Of a stretch of 64,000 nucleotides of DNA, positions 12,144 through 25,480 are shown one piece after another. The position numbers were made by a program, and so were the translations under genes. This DNA comes from Tanypteryx hageni (lineage: Eukaryota > Arthropoda > Insecta > Odonata > Petaluridae), in contig CM054112.1 in assembly GCA_028673005.1 (NCBI GenBank), forward strand, positions 188,684,564 to 188,748,563, read 5' to 3'. The notes under the pieces were generated by a model, which saw only the letters and a list, made by a program, of their open reading frames with translations, was not told the DNA's origin and did no database searches. Numbering within the stretch: position 1 is the first letter of the stretch; each line of letters opens with the position of its first letter.

Positions 12144-12345
12144 TAGGGATACGATATCGAAACGAAAGTATCGATACCGTAATCATGTATGTATCGAATG
12201 AAAAGTATCGATATCACAAAAGTATCGGACCGAAAGTACCGATGTCACTAGAAAATCGAAAGAAAAGAAACGAGTACAAAAGTACTTAGTATCGAAAGGA
12301 AATTACCGGTGTGAGTAAAGTATCGATACTTTTTTCGTATCCCTA
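12144..12345. mobile_element. hAT-like MITE, 202 bp, rich in AAAGTATCGATAC motifs
   Basis: Inverted ends TAGGGATACGA (11 bp, perfect) are flanked by TCTACGGG (12136-12143) and CCTACGGG (12346-12353), a target duplication with one mismatch. The interior carries several direct and inverted copies of AAAGTATCGATA and related words. Non-coding. Confidence 0.75.
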
Positions 12346-12769
12346 CCTACGGGTATTGATCCGTGGTAGTTTTAGATATGACGGCCAAACTGACGCCAAA
12401 GTCGAGGAGTTTCTTATCTCTTGTAATGCGCGATAAAAATAGCATTAAAAACGTATATATAAGAATATTCGGATGCACTGCCAATTTCGCAGCTTTTTCG
12501 AAATCTCAGGCTACAGCAGAAATCAATATTATATCCCGCAGAGACTGTTGCTGCAACGTTGAATAACACATGGAGCTCCGTAACCTGCAGCCCAGTTCCG
12601 CCGCCTTCCTAAATCTTTTTCCACGAATATACGAGACTTAAAATCCCGAACGTACGCTCAAACATGAAATTACATTCTCCACTTCAAAGACATACGTAAT
12701 TTATTAATGCCTCCTATTAAATTCTAAGCCAATACCTTAAACGAATTTCATAAAATTTATCCCCGCGCA

Positions 12770-13340
12770 CCTCCTCCTCCTGACCGAGTCCTCTTGATAT
12801 ATTTTTTCCCTCCCCTTTTATCTCCCATCACGATTCTTCCCTCTTTCCCATTTTCCCTCTTGGCCGCCTCGCTTCACAGACTCATCTCCCGAATTTCCTC
12901 TCTCTCTTTCACACACAAACTCCCTCCACTGCCTTCCTTTTCCTCGCAGCAAAAGCATCGGCGAAGGTCCGCCTCTGGATGGAGTTCCGTTTATGAATAG
13001 TTCCTCCCATCCTCCTCCTCCCTCCAACATTCCCCTCACCCTACGCTCACCCACACACACCAAACCTCCTCCCCTCTCCCTTTTTTCTCTCCATCCGCCC
13101 TCTTTCTTACCTTCCCCTCCTCCTCCGATATTCCCCCCTCCCCTCACATCTCATTTCCTGCACCTTTTCACTCTTGACTTGTCCCTCTGTGTTCCCTATG
13201 ACCCCTCCAAAAAAACTCTCACCCTTCCGAAACTCCTGTTCTCTATCTCTTCTCATCCCCTCCTCGCTCCATTCCCATCTTCAAACCCATCCTCTCTCTT
13301 TCCCTCTCCCCTTCCCCTCCCTTCGTCCCGGTTATTAGAC
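12770..13340. repeat. Polypyrimidine island
   Basis: C/T-rich, with long stretches of CCTCC and CTCTC. The 214-codon frame crossing it is Pro/Ser-rich and treated as an artefact, although its end (13340-13637) lies in more mixed sequence. Confidence 0.8.
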
Positions 13341-13640
13341 AGTGCTGCCATCCGTATGAAGGCGACTAAAGCAGTCTCATCGCTCGGTATATTTTTTTTC
13401 GCCCCGACGCACGCATTTCTTACTACAATCCAATCCCGTTCTCTCCATCCCCTTCCGCCTGCGTTGGGTCCTCCTTCATCGGAATGTCCATCCTCACTCC
13501 CTTTCGTGTTGGTGATGGAGGCAACGCGTGGATTACCGGGTGGAATCTCTTCCTATCCTCCGCCATCTTTCGCCTCGTGCTTTCCCATCTTGTTTCTTAA
13601 TCGCGTCGAGTTTTCTTTTGCCTCCCCCTCGTCGTAAAAA

Positions 13641-15599
13641 CGATCCCATTCTCCCGCGATCGAGGATCTTCTGGAGTCGACGGGGGAAGAATTCGAATGG
13701 GCGATAAAGGAGGGCTTTTTATGAGGTATTGAGTGGAGTTATAAAAAAAATGTCCGCGGGAGAGCTAATCATGTTTCGTTTTTACGCGCGTCGGATAATG
13801 TCGTTTTTTATCCCTGGCGCCGCGGTCGCGTTATGGTTTTGAAGAATCAAATGGTAATTTCACGAATCTACGTAATTTGATTAGGTTTACTGGCGGATTT
13901 TTTACGGCGGTAACGCTGACGCCGTTCGGACGCGGCCGTTTGTGATAAAGATCGTGAGAGAAAAACCGTTAAATAAAAATATGAAAGACATAACGTTCAT
14001 TTAATGTTACCTTCATTGTATATATTAATCTTTATACCAATGGATGCATTTAAAAAAAGTTGGTAAAAAGGATTTTTAAATTTAGGTATCGCCTTTTTTT
14101 CGGCTTGAAGTCGCAGCTTTTTTTTCGTCTACTTCTGATGCTGTTACCCATGGATAAATCTTCCGCCATTTTTATTAGTAATGGGACAGCTTCATTGAGA
14201 CACAGGAATGATACGTATATAAGAGGCATTGAATTTCTGCAAAACTATTGTGCTACAAATGATTAGTTGATATTTTTGGAATCATTTACTTCATTACCTT
14301 GATATAATTGATGAAACTGACGGTAGGCTTAACCGAGAAATTAACGCGCATAGCGGTCTTAGCAAATAAATTCCTCATTATTTAACAACTTAAACATTTA
14401 CGCCTTTTCTACTATCAATAATTTTTTGCTGATATAGAAATTGTTCAAGTTCTAACTATTACTCTCCTTAATCACATTTTCTGATTACACACTAAGCCAC
14501 TTATCTATATAATTTCTGAGCAAAAACTGGTGCATATGTCGCAATTTGTAATGGTTTTCAAAAATTTAAATTCATTGGTTCTTTGTGAACTAGTTCTATT
14601 TCAATAAAACAGATTAAATATTTATCAACTCCAATGTAAAATATTTTATTCTATAGGTATTACAATGTTCCTTTGCTTTAAAACAGTTATTGCTGACCTT
14701 TCTTACGTTAAGGTCTGCTCGAAATTCTCTGTGGGGGCCATATTAATATTAGTATTCGAATTCAATGGAGTGGTATAAGAATATAAACGGATATACAGCC
14801 CTCAAATTATGAAAATATGGCCGTTATACTCAAGAGTGGTAAGATAAATGCACAGATTATTTAAATAAGTGGTAAAATTGCGGAGTACTCTTAAAATGCT
14901 GAATTATCTGAGCGATGAATGCTTCAAAATTGTCTCGAGCACTCGAAAATCTCTCCTCCGGCATTTGCTACTCGGGAGAATGCGATTGGTGACCAAAAAT
15001 GTTTTAAAAGTTAAATTTACAGGAAACTAACGCACTTGACTCAATATTAGCGAGTTGCTGTTAACATTGTTTTTTTTTGCCCTAATTTAGCAGATAAGAA
15101 TTTTCATGTTATCATTTCGCGTGATAAATCCCGAATGAGAAATTCATTGTCATAGCATCATTATTCATTCTTCTTGCGTTTTAACCACTTTTGTTTTCGA
15201 ACCTCGTATTCTTTTATATTATATCCGCGCTCTCAGTCCGTCGACAAAGCGAAAAATATCCCTTTGATACCACACTTGGCACTTAAAAATTAATACGCAC
15301 CAGCGAACGCCAGCTATGCACAACTTGTTAAGATGTCACCTATTTTAAACTCTCAACTCGGAAATGCGATACTTTTTCCCACGCATTTATGGCATCCCTT
15401 GGCGATGTTTCCCCCCCCTCGGTTTATTTTAATGCCGAAGAGATTTCGGGCGCTCAATGGGGAAAAAACAACTTTTTATGTGGAGCGTTACCCGTAAAAA
15501 GCATCATTAAAAAAGCGTCAAGGTCCATGCCGAGAGAGAGAGAGAATCGGCGAAATAAAATCCCACGTATGGCATCTACTCTCATTCCGCCATTTCGAC
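13641..15599. other. A/T-rich single-copy DNA
   Basis: No supported feature. Confidence 0.5.
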
Positions 15600-17820
15600 T
15601 CATATAACTCCTCTTCCCTTCCGAGTTCTTTCAACTCCATACAAATATCACACCCCACTAACCCCGGAGAGAGCATCCCAGCAGACCATGCACGCCCTGC
15701 TCTCTTCAATCTTCTCCCTTTCCTCCTCTTCTCTTTATCCAGCTCATCTACTCTTTCTATTTCCACGTCTCTTCTTCATATTCTCGTGTTTCCTCTTTCT
15801 CTCTCTCACCTCTTTCCCTCCTAAATTCCGCATTCCATAACATAATGCCGTGTTTTTGTTTATTAACAACCTTAATTATTTTTATCTTTGCTCTCACTCT
15901 GCTCATTGTTTAACCTAGCTCTCTCTGCTCTCTCTTCCTATTCTCTCCCTCTTTTCTCTCTGCTCTATCTCCCTCGCTTCTTACTTATTTCTCTCTATGC
16001 TATCTCTCTCTGCTCTCTTTCTCCGCTGTCTTTCTCTGCTCTCTTTCTCTCATCTATTCTCTTTCTGCTCAATACCTCTCTCTACTCTCTTTCTGTCCAA
16101 TACTTCTATTTGCTCTCTTTCTCTCTGCTCATTCTTTATCCTATCTCTCTCTGCTCTCTCTTCCTATTCTCTCCCTCTTTTCTCTCTGCTCTATCTCCCT
16201 GGCTTCTTATTTCTCGCCTCGTTACCTGTACTCCAATTCCCTTTCCTATTTTATCCTTTACTCCTCCCTTCCATTCGTCTCTTTCTCAACTTTTTCTGCT
16301 CTTCTTCGACTTTCTGGCTTCTCCCTCTCTTCAATCTTCCCATCCCCTAACCCCCGCGAATATTTTCACTCCGGCCTATCTCGCTTCTCTCGTTTTTCAT
16401 CTCTTTTCATTTTCGGCCTTATCCCTCCTACCTCCTTTCTCTCTCTCTCTCTCGCTCTTATTTATCTTCTTCTTTCGTTATACTCTTATCTTTCCGTTCT
16501 CCTCAGTTTCATTTCCTTCCTCCGCCGAGTATTTTTTCATTTTCCTCGCTTCCTTGCGCCGTCGTCTTCCTGTTTTTCCGCGTCGTGCTTATTATTTACG
16601 CTTCGTTCTTTCCGTTTTTTCTTCGTCGCGCTGCCCTTATTCTCTTGCCTCTTGTAATTTCCCTCCTTCCTTTTTTGTTTTGCAAGATCGAGTTTTCACT
16701 ATCTACTTTAATCTATCCAAAGAAATATTTCGAGATTAAAAAGGAAAGAGGATAAGAGAGGCTCAAAATATTGGATATTTAAAAAAAAAATAAAGACCTT
16801 TATTTAATCTCTCACCTTCGTCCTCGGCTTATTTTTAATCCGTTTTATCGCGTCTCTGCTCATTTCAACTTTTTTTTTACCTCTCTCTCGCTTCGCCTCT
16901 CATTCTTTCCCTCGCTCACCTACTTTCGTTAATTTCCCCCGGATTCTTTTCATCAGTCCTCACGCCCTATTTCCTTTGATTTCGACTCGTGTTTACCCGA
17001 TTTCCTCCTCCTTCAGATGTGATATCCTCGCGCTTCTCTCCCCGTTTTCGATCTCTCCTCATTCCACGGCTCCCACTCCCTCAGATTCCGTGCCCGTTTT
17101 CTTTCTCATTTTCCCTCCTTCGCGGTCCCACATCTCATATTCTCTCTTTATTATTCCCATTCTTTATTCCTCTCTCCCCATCTACCTCACTACCTTCCGC
17201 TCGTATACTTTTAGCACGGATTCCCTGCATGTGACTCGGTTCCTTTCCATTCTTATTCATCCCATACTCTTTAGTCTCCTTACATGCATTTCCTCACCCT
17301 CTTTTACCAATTTAAAATACCCTTACTACGTAAATCGTTATTCATTCTCCCTCCACCACCACGCATCGCGGCACCTCTCCCTCCCCAAAAACGCGCCCCC
17401 TCTCCTCTCCATTATCCATTCTTTCCTTCGTTCCTCTCCCCTTTTATCCATAACCCCCGCAGCGCCTGACATTTATTGAGGTGGCATTTCACTCTCCCCA
17501 TCTCCCCCTCTCTCCTCTTCTTTACCTCCTCCCCTACACTCTCGCGCGCACACACACCCCTCCTCCCCCCCCACTCCACCAATATCTTTCCTTCCTTCCT
17601 CATTCTAATATTTTTCTTACGCACTATCGTGCCAAGCGTCGCGTGCCATGGCGTGTTTGTATTCGTACTCTCGTCTCGCGTAGGAATTGAGTGCGAAGTC
17701 GACTATTCCGTTCCCTCTCCCGTTTTCCTGCCTTTCTCTTCCTTCCCACCCTACGTCCTCTCTTCTCTCTTTTTCTCTCTCTCTCTCTCCTCTCCTTAAC
17801 CCTGTGTCCCACTCTCGTTT
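15600..17820. repeat. Large compound polypyrimidine region
   Basis: The longest CT-rich region of the window, over 2 kb, with a more A/T-rich gap around 16690-16830. Frames of up to 283 codons are Ser/Leu/Phe-rich and look like a consequence of the C/T bias. Confidence 0.85.
15901..16216. repeat. Direct duplication of about 90 bp inside a CT-rich island
   Basis: The segments starting GCTCATTGTTTAACCTAGCT (15901) and GCTCATTCTTTATCCTATCT (16127) stay nearly identical for about 90 bases, 226 bp apart, through CTCTGCTCTATCTCCCT. The 283-codon open frame across this island (15888-16739) is Ser/Leu-rich and is treated as an artefact. Confidence 0.8.
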
Positions 17821-19179
17821 CTCGGACTATTTCCCTCGATTGGAGTCGCCGCGGATGACTGGAATGGCATTGCAACACGCGCTTAGCGGGCACATCCCGT
17901 GTTGGACGTTGCGTTTCCCTTCCCTCGAGGGCTAAGCTCTAATTCCTCTTATTCTATGGAGAGAGAGAGAAGGCAAGGAGAAATTCCATCGCTCGTTGCA
18001 CTCTCTTTTTATGCGAACGGAAAATGCTGCGGAGGCGTACGGCACTTGGGTGGCACATGCAATTTAATAATTCAATTTTGCGTCGAACAAAGCGCGATGA
18101 TTCGCTTATATTCTGTATGCTACGTTTTTCTCGCATAATTACTGTCGGGCGTTTAAAATGCTAACGATAGCGATGATGAATTGATATTCTGCCGACCCCC
18201 ACAACCGAGAGAGGAACGGCGGAGATGACGTTGCATTTTACCGTAAGAAAAGCAAGTTTCATCTAAGATTTTGATTGGTTTTTGTTATTTTTTCTCGTTT
18301 AAATAATACTCGAGTATTTTTTAGAAAAATAAATACTTTGAGCTTGGCTTACGGCTTTCATACCAAGTTTTGTCAAAAGAGGCGTTACATACGTCTTCTA
18401 AGGAACAAAATTACACCATTATGTCCCCTTTGCTTTAATCTATGTATATTATGCATTGAGCATTTTAATTCTTACCTCGACGATAAAACGGTTGGCTTAT
18501 AAGCTATCTCTTGTTTTTATCCAAAAATAAATTTGGTTATCTCTCGACTGCACGTTTAAGAACCTAACTGAATACATATTATAATTTATTTCAGATTCAA
18601 TGAAGGATATAGAACAAACGGAGGTTGCTTCCGTGTAATTTTGTGCGAGTTTTTCAACATGACCGAATTCTCACATTAGAGTTTTTATTTTTCTACATTA
18701 GGATATGCATTCTAAAATTAACTAAAATTTCCGAATGGATTTTAAGTGGTTGGCTTTCATTAACTCCCAATAAAAGTCAGATGCTACATTTTCCTATTTA
18801 AAAAATGTATTATCTCGTTATTTTACGCGATTTTATGGAATTTGAATTACTAAAATATGCAAGGCTGTTTTGATACGACGTAGAAAATTCGCCAAATAGA
18901 TCGTCATAATCCGTAAGATCGTGGATATTAAAAAGTTTTTTCTTTAACGACTATATTTCAGATCATTCGTTGTCGCCAATTCCCACGCGTGAACCGTACG
19001 TATACTGTCGCGAATCGTCGTAAAATTATCATTTGACTCCGCAGTTTCCAAGCGCATCTTGAGACGGACGTTTTATTTTCTAACTTAATGAACTTCCCTC
19101 GTAGTCGATCATAATCGTCGCCCGTGATTCAATGCTTTCGATCAAACTGTTGGAAGTGACAGATGCCGTCCTATCCCAT
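17821..19179. other. Mixed to A/T-rich DNA
   Basis: CpG-bearing to about 18140, then A/T-rich. No supported feature. Confidence 0.5.
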
Positions 19180-19480
19180 GACTCCTCCCATCCAATCTCC
19201 CTTCCTCCTCGCCTTTACATTCGCCTCCCGACTCTTAAACCCACTCCTCCCACCATTCAACCCTTGTCCCTCGCCCCATTACTCCCATCTCTCTCTCTCT
19301 CTCCTTTCCTAATCTCCGCGGGAGATGAACCGTATGTCGCTATCTCCTCCTACCAAACTCTCTCTTCCCTCTCTCTCTCTCTCTTACCTCTCCCTCTAAA
19401 TCCGCTTTGCTCTCTCTTTCTATCTACTCTCCTCTCTGCAGCGCTCTCTCCTCCTCCGTCTTTCTCCAAACCATTTATCA
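19180..19480. repeat. Polypyrimidine island
   Basis: CT-rich, with CTCTCTCTCT runs near 19292 and 19371. No gene supported. Confidence 0.8.
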
Positions 19481-20899
19481 TAAAACATATAATGCGTGTG
19501 GCTGAATTTTATCACTACTCGGATGTTTGTCCCACATATCCTATATTCCGCATCAAAGCGACCCGACAAAATCCAAGAGTTTCTTTTATACGTTATTCAA
19601 CGATCTATTATTTTTTAGCTTTGTTTCGAATGCGTTTATAACATTTTTGTTTCCTAGATATCTTAATTTTAAATTATTTTGAGTTATATTTTATATATAA
19701 ATCATCGATCGCAACTACATATACATACACTCGAGAAGCGAAAATGAAGCAATTATTAATTTCTCAGCCTAAAATGTATTTTTCAAAAAGGTAAAGCGCT
19801 TAAGACACCAAACAATAAATGGAATTTTGTTACTTGTAATTTTATAACCTGTTATAAACAAACATCGATGTGAAATTATAAAATAAAGAGTTTAAAAACT
19901 ATAAACAACCAAAAACAGAATCCGTCAAGCAATTTAGATAAAATAAATTAAAACGGTTGCGCGGTAGAATTTACGGTAAAAAATGTTATATTAAATCGCC
20001 TCGAATGTTTGTATATTTGTCGCATTGAATAACACTTTGACCATCATGCCATGTAAAAAATTGTATAAGTTGCTTATTTTTTGTTGCTACATTTTTTATT
20101 TTTAAGGTTACGTTGGTAAACTTCGATTTATAAGGTGGTTTATAAAAAAACATATTACTTAGTCTCAAATCCACATGTAACGCTTCCGTTTAAACCTTAT
20201 TATTACCATGTAATTCTTAATATCGATTCATCCTCCGTTGCGTCGCGCTTAATTTTCGAGCCAATCTTTTAGTGGATCTTTCCTGCATGAAATGCCTTCC
20301 CGATAATAGGCGCAAATACCTCTTAAAAGATTCCAATCACATTATCTTCCCTAAACCATCGCCGTTGATGGTATTCTTTGATAGAAATAATTCACTGGCC
20401 AATAAGGTTTTCTGCAATTTTAATAAGAAATGTACCTAGAGAGACGTATCCCTCTCCTCTTTTCTCATTGGGGCAGACGCATGAAACCTTAACACCGAAA
20501 TCCCACCCATCAAACCCCACCACTCTCTCTCTCTCTCTTTCTCTTTTCTAACTCCCTTTCCTTCCATACCTCCTTGGCCTCAAACTTTCAACCGCCGACG
20601 CCGCTCAAGAAAGGAGGGATAAGGGATGAATGACGGGAAATCAATCGGAGGAGGGCGAATGCAATGCAATTCCCAACCACCCGCACCCCCAAATACACTC
20701 CTCCTTCCCTTCACACACATATTGTTTACCTTCTTACGCCTCTTTACTACCCTCTCCTTTGATGACGGGGAGCAAGAGAGGGAGGACGAGGGTTTTTCCC
20801 CGAGACTCCAGACTAAGAAGTCCTCCGAAGGAAAAGGAAGAGCAGCGATGCTCCCTCTCTTTCTCTCGCCGTGGTAAAGAGAAAGAGATCTCCGCTCCT
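19481..20899. other. A/T-rich DNA leading to the GC-rich block
   Basis: A/T-rich to 20400, then CT-rich patches. No supported gene. Confidence 0.5.
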
Positions 20900-22036
20900 C
20901 TTTCTATCCTCTGCTCCTCCGGCATCGATATGGCGCAGGCGCCAGCCACAGACGCATCGCGCGCACGGTCTCTCTCTCTATCGCCGTCGGCACCCGGGGG
21001 CGCGGCCGTATCCTTTTCGGGTTGCCATGGCGACGCGCGCCCCCGTGTGCAAACAGGAGGGCGACGCCGAAGGGGGGAGGGGCCTCCGGCGTGTGTGTGG
21101 CGAGAGTGAGAGAGAGGGTGTCAGTCGCTCCGTGGCCGCCGTCCCGGCAGCACCCGCGACGTCCCCACTATCTATCTCTCTCACTCGGCGCCCTTTTCGG
21201 CTCCGTCGCTCCCCCTCCCCACGTGACGGGCGGAACCTCCCTCTTACGAGTGGGTGGGTGTGTCCTCCTCCTCTTGCATAAAACGGGACGATCGCGCACC
21301 GCCACGCCGGATCGAAGTAGGATCTCGGAGAAATTTCTACGCGCGCGTCTTTTTTTTTGTTTGAGTGTGCGTGTGGGACCCAGTGCGACCTGTAAGGACC
21401 TCCTGCATCTTTTTTTTCCTCGAAGACATCGATCCGGATTTTTTACCGAGAAAAATCTACATCGCCGTCTTGTTATTTTGATGGATTTTTTCGGCGCACG
21501 TACGACCGTTGGCGGGACGTCCCGGAGCGTGTTATTCTCCGCGAAGATTTTTTGCCACCTTTTCGACGGGCGCGTTTTACAGTGATAAACCTACTTCTTA
21601 TTTCAGGGATTCAAATATTTTTTCTGATCGGGTGTGGAGTGCAAACCTGTGGTTCCACGGCCGACCAAGACAAAGTATTTTTATTTCTCGCCTATTACAT
21701 TCCTATTGCATCCTTTCCTCAGTCTTCTCATCCGCCTCTCGAGTGCGAACCTCGCCGAATTTTTTTCCCTCGCCATTTCGCGGGACTCGAGCAAGTTTTC
21801 TCGCTGCTACTCGAGGAGTGTTTCCGACCCCAACTTGGTTTCGTTGGAAAGGTCAACGCCCAAGAAGAGAGAGAATCCTAGGGCAACCCCGAGGAGTGTA
21901 AAAGCGGAGTGGGTGGATTTCGCAGACAGAAGAGGAGCCACTTCATCATCTCTCCGATAGGACTTCCCCGCAACCCCTCCTCTCCCACTCTTCTCTCGCG
22001 GCGGAGTTTGTCATCTTCTCCTTTAATGGGATTCCC
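20900..22036 (+). promoter_or_regulatory. GC/CpG-rich block: possible promoter and 5' untranslated exon
   Basis: Composition shifts sharply to GC- and CpG-rich sequence with (CT)n tracts. A CATAAAA near 21277 could be a weak TATA-type element. A good acceptor (CTACTTCTTATTTCAG) ends at 21606, and a strong donor CCCG|GTAAGTGTG follows at 22037, giving a possible 430-bp exon at 21607-22036. Overlapping open frames of about 110-190 codons are present in several frames, none clearly favoured, so I read this as untranslated leader rather than coding. The direction is inferred from the splice-like signals only. Confidence 0.3.
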
Positions 22037-24770
22037 GTAAGTGTGTGAGCTGGCTGGGAGCCATTTGTGCTGGAACGGTTTTATTTTTTAAAAGAAAAGT
22101 GTAGAACTCGCATCGAAGGGAAGTTTTGCGAACCGACTGAGGGGGAGTGAATGCCTAGTGTATTTCTCCAGGGTACAGTTGTCTATTTATTGTGTCGGAA
22201 TCAACGAATTTCGTCGCGGCCGTGCGCTTCCTTCCGCCAATGGTTGAAATAAATAAGAGTGCTTTCCGTACGACTCTCGTGTTCGGTTGTTATTTCGAGC
22301 CCGGGTCTTCGATCTGATTTCTTTTGTCCATCTCTTCCTCTTTTTTGATTGGTGGCAATCGTTAAGTGGATTACGGGAAGGACCCACCCTCTTCGGAAGA
22401 TCAATGAGTTTTGGTCCAGCTTCGCTCGCTCTTTCCTGAAGGGGGGAAGGGGAGAATTATCTTCTCCTGGCTTCCTCGCCTCTAGTTTCTCCGAAATTCA
22501 TTAGCAGCGATTGATTTCCTTTCTTTCTCGGCCTCGTATTTTTATTTATTTATTCTTTCCGAGAGAAAAATTTTCCTTGGGATCTCCCGGTCGAGGGTGG
22601 TGTCGTGCGGGTTGCTTATGTTTAATGGATAGCCTAACCTCCAGGAAAGAAAGCTGTTCGGTTTGCATCTTTACGGATCTTGGCGAAAATGAACTAACAG
22701 CAGCGCTACTTGAGATTTATTCGGCTACGTAACATTTAAGCGGCTAATCGCCAATTTTTTTCAAGTCCTCACCTACTCGCAGAAGTTAATTATTGAAGGC
22801 GGAAATGCTCAAAACGACCGTTTCCTTTAAGTAGCTTCTGTTATTTGGCTAATATTCTTATTTGAAAGTGTTTGAAAATTAGATGACCTTTCGTAAATAA
22901 TCATTGTTAGAAATCCATTCATTGAAGCTTTAAAAGTAGGTTAATTTGCCAAACCTGGGCGAACGCTAAATTATTACTGGTATTTTCATCGAGCACTCAA
23001 TTTTAATATTTCCCCTAATTAACCCCATCTAGATCGAAAACTTGTAGATAAATTCGTCGAGATAATCCGCATCGCACAGAGGAAAAGCAAAAACGGTAGT
23101 GGAAATCACATTACTATACGTTATGCCGTTTTGAGGACCTTTGTATTCTCGTCTCGTTTTCCCCTTTTTTGTCTTCCCATCTCCCTTCCCCTTTTCTTCC
23201 CTCTCTTCCTTTCTCTTCCTTCTCAACTCCGCCTCCCTCTCCTCCGCCTCGAATACATTTAAGCTCCTCCCTTAAGTGCCGTTACGTTGCATTGTGGTCA
23301 GGGTTACGACGAGCCGACAGTGTCCGACCCCGTCATCTCAATCGATCGCATTCTTTAACCGCCTTCTCTTCCTCCTCCCCCTTCCATTTCTCTCTCTTTC
23401 TTTTTCTTTCTGTCTCTCCCTCACGCAAACTCTTGCACAAAAACACTACGCTCATTCTATGCTAGTTTTTTACACGAGGGGCGGGCCGCAAACCGTGTCA
23501 GGCATTTGTTATATAGAAACCACTCCCATAATCCCCTCTTTCTCTCGACGCTTTTATCACATTCGACGACGCTTTTTTTAAACGAAAAAATTTTCCAAGG
23601 GCGTTTCCGTGCCATATTTCAGCTCGGAAAGAAATAACCGGAAGGTGTTTTATGCAATTAGGCCTTCCCCGCCACGATTAATTTTTTTAAGTTTCTTTTT
23701 TAAAGGATTTTAAATAAATTAGCGTGGAAATTGATGGTCCGGAGGCAATAATAATAGGACTCTTAAGGCGTCTTAACGTTTGTTAGTCAAGACATTGGAC
23801 GCGGTCTTTTTTACGATTGTGATATATAAAAATAAACCGAAATTTTAAGAAATAAAAAGGACCGACTTTGAGAAAAAATATTTAACCTCTCGATGCGTGT
23901 TCCTTAAAGATCTGATCGATATTGTATTGAACTTCAAATCGAGAAAAATCGAGAAATCAGTTACATATTGAATGACCGATTCGTATTCCCACGACAAGAC
24001 TCACTCTGGTTGATCATTCGACCAATTTCACCACGTGAACAAACCTGCAAGTTGTAGGTGATTAGTTTTCATCCGATTTCTACTTTCAGCAACCTTTTTG
24101 ACCCAGACGTATTTAAACAAAAAAGCCTTCGGCGTGCCTTATCCGCGTGGATTGCAAAGCGCTTCTCGGGATTATTTCGTAGTAGACGCGTCCGTTTTGA
24201 ATCCTGCGAAGCCAATAAACAACGAAGACCGCGATTGCCTTTTCGAAAAAAATAATCGTCCTCCTACCGCAACAACCGCGAAGCGACACACCCGCCGTCG
24301 CACGCAGTCCCAGAGAAACACCGGGAGATTTTTAAGTGGACGGATTAAGGCCCTACTTTTCTCCCCCTCCTCCTCCACCACACGATCCTAACCATTCAAA
24401 AGCTTGGCGACCACTTGACAGCCTTAAGAAGGCCGACAGGAAAACAAACCAAGTGTGGCGCATGTCCGGCGCCCTTTCTCCCGTCATTTGTTTGTTTGTT
24501 GCCTGTTTATTCTCCCCCTCCCTCCTTCCCAAAGCAGACCCTCACGGAAAAAGGGGGGACCATCTAGCCATTTGTTTTCGGGGAATCTCGCAAAAACCTC
24601 CTCGCCGTCCTCCTCATCTCCCTCGGGGCGTAGGAAAATAAATTCTGGGGGTTCCATCCAAGACGTCCCTTTAATACTCTCTTCCTCTCTTTCATTCTCT
24701 CGCTGATCCACGGGAAAAAGAACCTTCCTTTATTCTTGGACTTCGCTTACCTAAGGGATTCGCCAAGACT
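22037..24770. other. Presumed intron or intergenic DNA after the 22.04 kb donor
   Basis: Mixed composition, with the CT island at 23.2-23.4 kb. No supported exon. Confidence 0.4.
23155..23430. repeat. Polypyrimidine island
   Basis: CT-rich in two blocks (23155-23260 and 23350-23425), separated by CpG-bearing mixed sequence. Confidence 0.8.
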
Positions 24771-25480
24771 GGGGAGTGAAGGAAGGAAGGAAAGGGAAGG
24801 AATCTCTGTGCGTGTGTCCCCCTTATGCGAAATGGGGAGGGGGAAATAAAGGTTGCGCATTTCGTTCTTCATTTATTTACCTTGTTTCCTTCATTTCCAT
24901 CTCTCTCTCTCTCTCCAGCTTCTGCTTCACAGATTCTCTCTGTCTTTCTCTCTCCTTCTCCATCCCTCTATCTCCTCCCTTTGCATATATCTCCTTCTCT
25001 ATTCACCCCCTGTGTTTTTTTGTTAAAAGTCCACTCAAGTTCACCCCCTCCCTCTCTCCCTCCTTTCGGCCGCGTATTTACATTAGTGCGTGCGGGGGAG
25101 GGTTAAAGGGGGTTGAGGGTGGAAAATGGCGGTGCTCTCGAAGCAAGTGTAGTGTGCGCTCTCTCGGGCGTCTTGAGAGAGAGGTGTGGAGGGAGAAGGA
25201 GAAAGGAGGGAGAATTTAAGACGGCGTGCGCGAGAGGGAGTTGAAGGGTGAGGGGTGGAAAGAGGGGGTAAGGGGGCACGTAAGCGCCTCCTCTGTGTAA
25301 TTGCCACGCGAAGTTCTCCCAAGCCCTCGAAATAAAAGGGACGGTTTCCAAGGAGGTGGCGGCGGAACGGTAGGAAAGAGGGGGAAAATTGGCAGGGAAT
25401 GAAACAAGGACAGGGAAAGAATAGCGACAATAAAATAAATACGAAGGAAGAGTGACTGAGGAGAGAGATACAAAAGAAAA
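24771..25480. repeat. R-Y-R low-complexity island
   Basis: A short purine run (24775-24805), a pyrimidine block (24890-25070) and a long purine block (25090-25280, 25355-25480), with sharp switches. Confidence 0.8.

Noticed and set aside
15888..16739. 283-codon plus-strand open frame
   Set aside because: Ser/Leu/Phe-rich translation of a C/T-biased tract containing a duplicated segment. Stops (TAA, TAG, TGA) are rare in such composition, so openness is not evidence for a gene.
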